A stretch of DNA of 64,000 nt from Betaproteobacteria bacterium (GTDB taxonomy: Bacteria; Pseudomonadota; Gammaproteobacteria; Burkholderiales; Burkholderiaceae_C), in assembly GCA_947453725.1 (NCBI GenBank), contig CANGHH010000020.1, forward strand, positions 1 through 64,000, in the 5' to 3' direction. The notes beneath the pieces were generated by a model. It ran no database searches and was not told the DNA's origin. It saw only the letters and a program-made list of their open reading frames with translations. Within the stretch, counting starts at the first letter, position 1, and the number at the start of each line of letters is the position of its first letter. Shown piece by piece: positions 8,067 through 16,547 of this stretch. Position numbers and translations under genes: made by a program.

Positions 8067-9725
8067 ATGAAAATCTGTAACGTAATTACAGCCTTGCTCG
8101 GAGCGGCGGCCTGCGCCGGGCTGGCGATCGCCCAGACCGCCCAGACCCCCGTCGACACCCGCGAGGTGGCCGCTGGCGACCGTCGCAGCGCGCTGCCAGC
8201 GGGCTGGGAGCAAGGCGCCTTCATGGAAATCTTCGTGCGCGCCTACCGCGACAGCGACGGTGACGGCATTGGCGACCTGCGCGGCCTGACGCAGAGCCTG
8301 GACCACCTGCAGAGCCTGGGCGTGCGCGGCATCTGGCTGATGCCGATCACCAGGAACGCCGACGGCGACCACGGCTACGCCACCACCGACTTCCGCGACA
8401 TCGCGCCCGAGTACGGCACGCTGGCCGACTTCGACGAACTGATCCGCCAGGCGCATGCGCGCGGCATCGGCGTGATCATGGATTACGTGATCAACCACAG
8501 CGCGGCCTCGCACCCGCTGTTCGAGCAGGCGCGCCAGGGCCCGGCGGCGCCCTACCGCGACTGGTACGTCTGGAGCGAGACCGCGCCGGCCGGCTGGGAC
8601 ATCTGGGGCAAGTACCCCTGGTACGCCGTGTCCGCCCAGCCCTGGAAATGGACCGGCGAGGTCAAGGACCTGCCCTTGGCGCCGCCGGGCACCAGGGACT
8701 TCTATTTCGGCACTTTCGGGCCGCACATGCCCGACTTCAACTTCAGGAACCCGGCGGTGCTGGCCTACCACCTGAGCAGCCTGCGCTTCTGGCTGAACCG
8801 CGGGCTCGACGGCTTCCGGCTCGACGCCGTGCCCCACCTGATCGAGAACAGCGCCACCGCCTGGAACGACCAGCCCGAAAGCCGGGCGCTGACCAAGCAG
8901 CTGCAGGACCTGATCAAGGGCTACGAACGCCGCAGCGTGGTCTGCGAAGCCACCGCCGCGCCGCAGGCCTACGGCGATCCGGCGGTCTGCGGCGGCGCCT
9001 TCGCCTTCGGCCTCGAGCAGCAGATCGTCGCCGCGGCGCGCGGTGAGCCGGCCGCCGTGCAGGCAGTGGCGGCCTACTACCGTCAGGCCCCACCGACGAT
9101 GGCCAGCTTCCTGTCCAGCCACGACATCTTTGCCGGCCGTCGGCTGTGGGACCAGTTCGGCGGCCAGATCGCGCCTTACAAGCTGGCCGCCGCCACCTAC
9201 CTGCTGCTGCCGGGCACGCCCTACATCTACTACGGCGAGGAAGTCGGCCAGGCCGGCGTGGCCGACCTGCCTGGCGACGAGCCGCTGCGCAGCCCGATGA
9301 GCTGGGTGCCCGATGCCGCCCGCGCCGGTTTCACCACCGGCCGGCCCTTCCGCCCGGTGGCGCCGAACGTCGCTACCCACAATGTGCAGACGCAGGCCGC
9401 CGACCCGCGGTCAATCCTGAACTTCTACAAGGCCATGCTGGCCTTGCGCAACACCTTTCCCAGCCTCGCGCGGGGCCGTTTTGAGGCCAGCGTGGCCGAT
9501 GGCCAGGTCCTCAGCTGGCAGCGCCGTCTGGACGATGAGACCACGGTGGTGCTGATCAACTACGGTCTGCAGGCCGCCGAAGCCGAACTGCAATCCCTGC
9601 CGGCGCGGGCGCGGCTGCTGGCCGCCTACCCGGCCGACGACGCGCCGCTGCGCGTCAACAGCGCCGGCCGCGCGCTGGTCGTCCTGGAGCCGCAGTCGGT
9701 GCGGGTGCTGCGCGTGCAGCGCTGA
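8067..9725 (+). CDS. Secreted alpha-amylase family protein (GH13)
   Basis: A 552-residue glycoside hydrolase of family 13. The signal peptide MKICNVITALLGAAACAG fixes the ATG at 8067 and predicts export. The barrel carries the four conserved regions: DYVINHSA (about 139), GFRLDAVPH (nucleophile Asp about 253), VCEA (acid Glu about 293) and SSHDIF (about 350), where Phe-Leu-Ser-Ser precedes the HD pair in place of the common Asn. The N-terminal FMEIFVRAYRDSDGDGIGDL is typical of oligosaccharide-acting GH13 enzymes with a calcium-type loop. Likely substrates are maltooligosaccharides or dextrins. A HexR-like palindrome lies within its first codons. Confidence 0.9.
   Translation: MKICNVITALLGAAACAGLAIAQTAQTPVDTREVAAGDRRSALPAGWEQGAFMEIFVRAYRDSDGDGIGDLRGLTQSLDHLQSLGVRGIWLMPITRNADGDHGYATTDFRDIAPEYGTLADFDELIRQAHARGIGVIMDYVINHSAASHPLFEQARQGPAAPYRDWYVWSETAPAGWDIWGKYPWYAVSAQPWKWTGEVKDLPLAPPGTRDFYFGTFGPHMPDFNFRNPAVLAYHLSSLRFWLNRGLDGFRLDAVPHLIENSATAWNDQPESRALTKQLQDLIKGYERRSVVCEATAAPQAYGDPAVCGGAFAFGLEQQIVAAARGEPAAVQAVAAYYRQAPPTMASFLSSHDIFAGRRLWDQFGGQIAPYKLAAATYLLLPGTPYIYYGEEVGQAGVADLPGDEPLRSPMSWVPDAARAGFTTGRPFRPVAPNVATHNVQTQAADPRSILNFYKAMLALRNTFPSLARGRFEASVADGQVLSWQRRLDDETTVVLINYGLQAAEAELQSLPARARLLAAYPADDAPLRVNSAGRALVVLEPQSVRVLRVQR
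8076..8090. promoter_or_regulatory. HexR-like operator inside the start of the amylase gene
   Basis: Perfect-arm palindrome TGTAA-CGTAA-TTACA covering codons 4-8 of the amylase. It is the site in this window closest to the gammaproteobacterial HexR consensus TGTAATTAAATTACA. A regulator bound here would block transcription shortly after initiation. Its centre is 89 bp from that of the site at 7987-8001. Confidence 0.55.
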
Positions 9726-9761
9726 AGCGGTGCGCCCCGGCGCTGCGCGGCAGTCACACGC

Positions 9762-11357
9762 TCATCCCGGGCTCAGCGTCCCGGCGCCCAGCTTCTGCGG
9801 GGTCAGGCCCGGCACCGGGGGCATGCCGGCGGCGGCCTGGCCGTGCGGCAGGCGCTCGGGCGCCGCGCGCACGGCGTAGGCGGGCGTTGTCTGCGGCTTG
9901 ATCAGCGTCACGTGGTAACTGGCTTCGACATCACCGATGTAGCCGTAGCCATTGGTGACACGCGCCGTGGCCGACAACCTGAACTGGTAGGCGCAGGTGA
10001 CCGGCGGCACCCATTCGCCGGCCGGCACCACCTGGCTGCTGACGCCGGTCCACTGGTGCGCCGGGTTGCGGTGCGCGGGATAACTGTCCGAGGCCACGGT
10101 GGCCGACGAACCGGCGCCCCAGTAGGCGGCCAGCGTCCAGGCGTTGAGGTTGCCTTCGCCGTCGCGCGCGCTGAGGTTGAAGCGCACGCCGTCGCTGGCG
10201 TCGGTCATGGTCTCCATCGCGCAGGGCAGGGTCGGCACGCCGTTGTGCAGCACCTGGTTGATGGCCACCATCGGCAGGTTGTTGTCGATCATCAACTGCA
10301 CCGTCTGCGCCGCGGAGGCCACCAGCGTGCCGTCGGCGCGGTGGAATTCGACCTGCAGCTCGTGGATGCCGACCGCGCCGACGGTGTTCCACTGGATCAG
10401 CAGGTCGTCGATCGCGTAGTCGTCGGCCGGGTTGGTCATCGGGTACATGCTGCCGGCGTCCCAGGCGAAGCTTTCCAGCGCGTAGACGCTGCCGTTCCAG
10501 CGGTAGTTCTGCCAACTCTGCAGCAGCGGCGTGTAGGCGCCGACCGACCCGGCGCGGTGCATCACGCGGTACTTGCGCGCGCCGGCCGCCCACAGGTTCT
10601 GCAGCGTGATGCCGTTGCCGATGACGTTCAGCGTGCCGCCGAAGGCCGCTTCGTCGACGAAGATGTAGTAACCCGGCGCGGTGGTGGCGTAGCCGCCCAC
10701 CAACTGCGGCGCGGCGGCCGGAATCAGGCCGATCGACCCGATGACCGGCCCGCCGACACCCGCCGGCAGCGGCGGCGTGCGAGCCAGCAGGATGTTGTGC
10801 AGGTTGCTGAAGTCGGCGTAGAAATTGGCCGGGAAATCGTAGGTGAAGGCTGGCGTGCTGGACGCCACGCGCAGCCCGAAGCCGATCGCCGGGTTGTGGC
10901 TGCTGCCCAGGTTGCTGATGCCGATCTCGTTCAGCGGCAGCCGCATCTCCCAGACGCGGTGGGGCAGCGGCGAATTCGGCGAAGGCCCGAAGCCGCTGGC
11001 GACCAGCGCCGGGCTGGGCGTGTTCAGCAGGCCCGTCCAGGTGCCCGGGCCCAGGTACATCTGGCGTCCGATGCGGATCGGCAGCGTCGGGTAGATGCCG
11101 TAGTTCACGTCCAGGTTGGGCGTGATGCTGTGGTTGCCGTTGTTGTCGAAACTGAGCCAGAAATAATCGCCCACGCCAGCGTCGGCGCTTCGGTCGCCGA
11201 CCAGGTCGAGCGCGATGTAGAGGAAGTTGTTGTCGTTCTTGACCAGCAGGAAGCCGGCCGGTATCGGCATCACGCCCGCGCCGGCCCATTCCGGGCCGGA
11301 CAGCGCGCCGTTCAGAAGGACGGGGCTGGTCGCCCAGGTGCTGCGGACATTGGCCAT
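9762..11357 (-). CDS. Unknown protein with an N-terminal carbohydrate-binding-like beta domain
   Basis: A 531-residue protein I cannot name. The start at 11357 (MANVRSTWATSP) has CGGAG eight bases ahead. No signal peptide is seen. The first 190 residues read like a CBM9/DOMON-type beta sandwich: GPEWAGAGV, NDNNFLYIALDLVGD, FWLSFDNNGNHSIT and WEMRLPLNEIG are typical of such domains, which bind sugars or heme. The middle and C-terminal parts are beta-rich with many aromatic residues (KYRVMHRAG, YPAHRNPAHQWTG) and end in a Pro/Gly/Ala tail. It lies between the amylase and malK and faces away from malK across the operator-bearing region, which suggests a role in glucan use, but this is inference from position. 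Confidence 0.6.
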   Translation of the reverse strand: MANVRSTWATSPVLLNGALSGPEWAGAGVMPIPAGFLLVKNDNNFLYIALDLVGDRSADAGVGDYFWLSFDNNGNHSITPNLDVNYGIYPTLPIRIGRQMYLGPGTWTGLLNTPSPALVASGFGPSPNSPLPHRVWEMRLPLNEIGISNLGSSHNPAIGFGLRVASSTPAFTYDFPANFYADFSNLHNILLARTPPLPAGVGGPVIGSIGLIPAAAPQLVGGYATTAPGYYIFVDEAAFGGTLNVIGNGITLQNLWAAGARKYRVMHRAGSVGAYTPLLQSWQNYRWNGSVYALESFAWDAGSMYPMTNPADDYAIDDLLIQWNTVGAVGIHELQVEFHRADGTLVASAAQTVQLMIDNNLPMVAINQVLHNGVPTLPCAMETMTDASDGVRFNLSARDGEGNLNAWTLAAYWGAGSSATVASDSYPAHRNPAHQWTGVSSQVVPAGEWVPPVTCAYQFRLSATARVTNGYGYIGDVEASYHVTLIKPQTTPAYAVRAAPERLPHGQAAAGMPPVPGLTPQKLGAGTLSPG

Positions 11358-11534
11358 GGCGAAGTCTCCGGTGGTGGTGTGGCCTGCAATGTGCGCGCCG
11401 GCCCAGCCCGCTGCACTCCCCACAAGCCTGGTTTGCGCGGGGTCGAACTAGGGGGCTTGCCCGGGCCGGCCCGAGTCCCGCGATGGCGGTTGGGGCTTGG
11501 CCCAAACTGCGCCCTGCCCGACTGGAGATGTTGG

Positions 11535-11549
11535 TGTAGTTTTGCTACT
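11535..11549. promoter_or_regulatory. HexR-like operator upstream of malK
   Basis: TGTAG-TTTTG-CTACT, one base off a perfect 5-5-5 inverted repeat. It sits in the 330-bp gene-free stretch 11358-11687 between the unknown gene (minus) and malK (plus), 138 bp ahead of the malK start. The stretch is noticeably more AT-rich than its neighbours (around 11560-11660) and holds no other gene I can see. Confidence 0.6.
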
Positions 11550-11644
11550 TCAGCATTGGCTGCAAACAGGCTAAGTCAATGATTTTTAAGGGTTTGCCTG
11601 TGTGAACCGCGGACGGATCCGCCTTGTTTCTCGCGGTTGCGGCT

Positions 11645-11659
11645 TGTATATTCAGTACA
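11645..11659. promoter_or_regulatory. Weak second HexR-like site upstream of malK
   Basis: TGTAT-ATTCA-GTACA keeps the TGTA-N7-TACA core with an imperfect inner pair. It lies 28 bp before the GTG of malK, where a bound repressor would overlap the promoter or the early transcript. Its core is short, so chance occurrence is possible. Confidence 0.35.
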
Positions 11660-11687
11660 TATTCGGGTGCCCGCCTGGGAGACATTT

Positions 11688-12792
<1,105 letters not shown>

Positions 12793-12803
<11 letters not shown>

Positions 12804-14055
12804 CGGAGATCCCCCGCAGGGGGGCGCCCCCAGCGGCCTGGCAAAGCCGGTTCCGCGGCGGCTGCTCGGGGTTGTCGTGGCGCTTGCCACCTTGGTGCCT
12901 TTCGCCGAGCGTGCTGAGGCCCAGCAGGGTGCAGCGCTGCGCCTGCTGGTCTGGATCAACGGCGACAAGGGCTACAACGGCCTGCAGAAAGTCGGCGACG
13001 CCTTCACCCGAGAAAGTGGCGTGCAGGTCGTGGTGCAGCACCCGGAAGGCGCGCCCGACAAGTTCGGCGCCGCCGCCGCGGCCGGCAAGGGTCCGGACAT
13101 CTTCTGCTGGCCGCACGACCGCACCGGCGAATGGGCACGCTCGGGCCTGATCGTGCCCATCCAGCCGTCGCCGCGGGTGCGCGACGAGATCGAGGCCGGC
13201 GCCTGGCAGGCCTACACCTACAAGGGTCAGATCTGGGGCTACCCGCTGGCCATCGAGGCCATCGGCCTGATCTACAACAAGGCCCTGGTGCCGACGCCGC
13301 CGGCCACCTTCGACGAACTCATCGCGCTGGACAGACGGCTGAAGGCGGCCAGCAGCGGCAAGACCAGCGCCATCCTGTGGGACTACAACAAGTCCTTCTT
13401 CAGCTGGCCGCTGCTGGCCGGGCCGGGCGGCTACGTCTTCGGCCGCAACGCGCAGGGCGAACTCGACAGCAAGGCGGTAGGCGTGAACAACGCCGGCGCA
13501 CTGAAGGGCGCCGAGATGCTGGACAAGCTGATCACTGGCGGCACGATGCCCAGAGGCGCGCGGTATGCCGAGATGGAAGCCGGCTTCGCGCGCGGTCAGG
13601 TGGCGATGATGATCAGCGGGCCCTGGTCCTGGGAGAACGCGAAAAGGGCCGGCATCGATTTCGGCGTGGCCCCGGTGCCCGCCGTGGTGCCGGGCCAGCC
13701 GAGCAGGACCTTCGTCGGCGTGCTCGGCTGCATGGTCAGCGCGCCCAGCAAGCTGAAGGACATCGCCCGCGAGTTCATCGAGAACCACCTGCTGAAGGTC
13801 GAGAGCCTGAAGCTGATTGCCGCCGATGTGCCGCTGGGAACGCCGGCCAACAAGGCCTACTTCCAGGAACTCAGCGGCGACCCGCGCATCGTCGCCACGA
13901 TGGCCAATGCGCAGCGTGGCGAGCCGATACCGAACATCCCCGAGATGGGCCGTTTCTTCCCGGCGATGGATGCGGCGCTGGAGGCGATCAGCAATGGACG
14001 TCAATCGCCGAAAGAGGCGCTGAATGGCGCCGCCGCGCGCATGCTGACGCAGTGA
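12793..14055 (+). CDS. malE: Maltose/maltodextrin-binding periplasmic protein
   Basis: A 420-residue extracellular solute-binding protein (family 1). The mature part begins near AEAQQGAALRLLVWINGDKGYNGL; later motifs such as PDIFCWPHDRTGEWARSGLI, GYPLAIEAIGLIYNK and MISGPWSWENAKRAGIDFG match MalE closely. It delivers maltodextrins to MalFG. The ATG at 12793 lies inside the end of malK (11-bp overlap). The first 25 residues (MRLDGDPPQGGAPSG then KPVPRR) are unusually long and Pro/Gly-rich for the charged part of a signal peptide, and are encoded by a GC hairpin (see 12811-12831). The hydrophobic core LLGVVVALATLVPF follows normally. Confidence 0.93.
12811..12831. repeat. GC hairpin/repeat-like element at the malK-malE junction
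   Basis: CCCCCGCAGGGGGG runs into GGGGGGCGCCCCC, giving two alternative stems that share the G-run. The wider segment (about 12803-12858) encodes PPQGGAPSG, a phrase I associate with short GC-rich repeats in Burkholderiales genomes. It starts 8 bp after the malK stop and lies in malE codons 7-13. It may affect the relative yield of MalK and MalE; this is untested. Confidence 0.4.
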
Positions 14056-14056
14056 C

Positions 14057-15592
14057 ATGAGCGCCACCCGAACTGCCACCACCTGGCTCGGTCGCGCGAT
14101 CACCGCGCTGGCGGCGCTGGCCTTGCTGTGGCTGGTCTTCAGCCTGTGGACGGCCGGCCAGGCCCTGGCTGCGGTGGGCGTGCTGGCCCTGGGCGGTAGC
14201 GCGCTGTTCGTCTACGCCTCGGCGCGGACCGTGGCCTGGAAATACCTGTTCCCGGGTGTCGCCGGCATGCTGGTCTTCGTGGCCTTTCCGCTGCTCTACA
14301 CGGTGCAGATCGGCTTCACGAATTACTCGTCGAACAACCTGCTCGAAGAAGCGCGGGCGCGAGCCTACCTGCTCGACCAGACCATCGCCGACGAAGCGCA
14401 GGCGCGGCCCTACACGCTGCACGCCGAGGGCAGCGCCTTCCGCCTGAAACTGGCGGCGCACGAGGGCGCGTCCGACGAAGTGCTGGTGTCGCTGCCGCTG
14501 AGCCTGAAGGCCGTCAGGGCCACGGCGCCTGTCGCCATGCAGCCCTTGGGTGCCACCATGCTGGCCGCACCGCTGAACCTGCGCGAATTGATCAGCCACC
14601 GCGACGCGCTGGCCCATTTGCAACTGCAAATGCCCGACGGCCGCGTCATCCGTTACGCCGGCCTGCGCGAATTCGGTCCGATCGCGCCGCTGTGGAAAGC
14701 CGAAGCCGACGGCGCCTTGACGCAGCGCATCACCGGCAATACCTACCGCGCCAACCGCGCCAGCGGCTATTTCGAAACCGCGAATGGCGAACGCATGCAG
14801 CCCGGCTTCAAGGTCAACATCGGCCTGGCCAATTACAGCCGCATGCTGTTGGACGCCGACTTCCGCGGCCCTTTCTTCAGCATCTTCGTCTGGACCGTGG
14901 CCTTCGCCGGTTTGACGGTGCTTTTCAGCACCGCGTTGGGCATGACGCTGGCGGTGTTGCTGGAATGGCAGAACCTGAAATACCGCGCGCTCTACCGCAC
15001 GCTGCTGTTCCTGCCCTACGCGGTGCCCGGCTTCATCAGCATCCTGGTCTTCAAGGGCCTGTTCAACCAGAACTTCGGCGAGATCAACGGCATCCTGAAC
15101 GCCCTGTTCGGCGTGCGCCCGGCCTGGTTCGCCGACCCGCTGCTGGCCAAGGTGATGATCCTCATCGTCAACACCTGGCTGGGCTATCCGTACATCATGA
15201 TTCTGTGCACCGGCTTGATCAAGGCGATCCCGGCCGACCTCTACGAAGCCTCGGCCATCGCCGGTGCCCAGCCGCTGACGAATTTCTTCAAGATCACGGC
15301 ACCGCTGATCGCCAAACCATTGACGCCTTTGCTGATCAGCGCCTTCGCCTTCAACTTCAACAATTTCGTGCTGATCAGCCTGCTCACCGACGGGCGGCCC
15401 GATTACCTGAACACCAAATTGCCGGCCGGCACCAATGACATCCTGGTCAGCTACACCTACCGAATCGCCTTCACCGACAGCGGGCAGAACTTCGGCCTGG
15501 CCGCCGCCATCAGCACGCTGATCTTCGTGATGGTGGCCATCATGGCGATGGTGCAATTGAAGATCACGCAGCGGGCGGAAGGGAAACGCTGA
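14057..15592 (+). CDS. malF: Maltose-type ABC transporter permease MalF
   Basis: A 511-residue inner-membrane permease, the same size as E. coli MalF (514). Three N-terminal helices (about 15-35, 40-55, 67-90) are followed by a large periplasmic loop (about 90-270), the hallmark P2 domain that contacts MalE. The C-terminal permease core holds the EAA loop (YEASAIAGAQPLTNFFKITAPLI) that docks on MalK. It starts one base after the malE stop and ends one base before malG, so the three are tightly coupled. Confidence 0.95.
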   Translation: MSATRTATTWLGRAITALAALALLWLVFSLWTAGQALAAVGVLALGGSALFVYASARTVAWKYLFPGVAGMLVFVAFPLLYTVQIGFTNYSSNNLLEEARARAYLLDQTIADEAQARPYTLHAEGSAFRLKLAAHEGASDEVLVSLPLSLKAVRATAPVAMQPLGATMLAAPLNLRELISHRDALAHLQLQMPDGRVIRYAGLREFGPIAPLWKAEADGALTQRITGNTYRANRASGYFETANGERMQPGFKVNIGLANYSRMLLDADFRGPFFSIFVWTVAFAGLTVLFSTALGMTLAVLLEWQNLKYRALYRTLLFLPYAVPGFISILVFKGLFNQNFGEINGILNALFGVRPAWFADPLLAKVMILIVNTWLGYPYIMILCTGLIKAIPADLYEASAIAGAQPLTNFFKITAPLIAKPLTPLLISAFAFNFNNFVLISLLTDGRPDYLNTKLPAGTNDILVSYTYRIAFTDSGQNFGLAAAISTLIFVMVAIMAMVQLKITQRAEGKR

Positions 15593-15593
15593 G

Positions 15594-16484
15594 ATGGCGA
15601 TCGTGACGGGCAAGAGCGGCCGCTGGCGCGTCATCGGCGCCCACGTGGGCCTGTGGGTGCTGCTGGCCCTCACGCTGTTTCCGCTGCTCGCCGTCATCAG
15701 CATTTCGCTGCGGCCGGGCAATTTCGCCACGGGTTCGCTGATTCCGTCGACCATCAGTTTCGAACATTGGCAATTGGCGCTGGGCATGGCCGTCAAGCAG
15801 GCCGACGGCAGTGTGGTGCAGCCGCCGTTTCCGGTGCTGCTGTGGCTGTGGAACAGCATCAAGATTGCGACGATTTCGGCGGTGCTGATCGTCGCCATTT
15901 CGACGACCGCAGCCTATGCCTTCGCCCGAATGCCATTCGCGCGCAAGCAATTCATCCTGAACAGCATGCTGCTGCTGCAGATGTTCCCGGTGGCAGTGGC
16001 CTTGGTGGCCATCTACGCCATCTTCGAAGGCATCGGCAGCACCGTGCCGGCACTTGGCATCGAGACCCACGCCGGCCTGATCGTCGCCTACCTGGGCGGC
16101 GTGGCCATGCACATCTGGACCATCAAGGGCTATTTCGACAGCATCCCGGTCGAGATCGAGGAAAGCGCCAAGGTCGACGGCGCCACGCATTTGCAGGCTT
16201 TCCGGCTGGTGCTGTTGCCGATGGCCGTGCCGATCCTGATGGTGGTCTTCGTGCTGGCCTTCATCGGGACGATCATCGAATACCCGGTGGCGTCGATCCT
16301 GCTGCGCGAAGAGCCCAATCTCACGCTGGCGGTGGGCAGCAAGTTCTATCTCTACGAACAGAAATACCTGTGGGGCGATTTCGCTGCGGCCGCGGTGTTG
16401 AGCGGCCTGCCGATCACGCTGGTTTTCCTGCTGGCGCAGAAGTGGATCGTTTCGGGTTTGACAGCCGGCGGCGTCAAGGGTTGA
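15594..16484 (+). CDS. malG: Maltose-type ABC transporter permease MalG
   Basis: A 296-residue inner-membrane permease, identical in length to E. coli MalG. Six helices can be placed, and the EAA coupling loop reads EESAKVDGATHLQAFRLVLLP. With MalF it forms the translocation path for maltodextrins, driven by two MalK subunits. The C-terminus FVSGLTAGGVKG-like ending (IVSGLTAGGVKG) is the conserved tail of MalG, which reaches the MalK dimer. 63 bp separate it from the next gene in the same operon. Confidence 0.95.
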   Translation: MAIVTGKSGRWRVIGAHVGLWVLLALTLFPLLAVISISLRPGNFATGSLIPSTISFEHWQLALGMAVKQADGSVVQPPFPVLLWLWNSIKIATISAVLIVAISTTAAYAFARMPFARKQFILNSMLLLQMFPVAVALVAIYAIFEGIGSTVPALGIETHAGLIVAYLGGVAMHIWTIKGYFDSIPVEIEESAKVDGATHLQAFRLVLLPMAVPILMVVFVLAFIGTIIEYPVASILLREEPNLTLAVGSKFYLYEQKYLWGDFAAAAVLSGLPITLVFLLAQKWIVSGLTAGGVKG

Positions 16485-16547
16485 GGGGATGCTGGCTGTC
16501 CATCAACCCGGCCCGGCGCAGGCCGCTGCCGTGGCTGAGCCCGTGCC

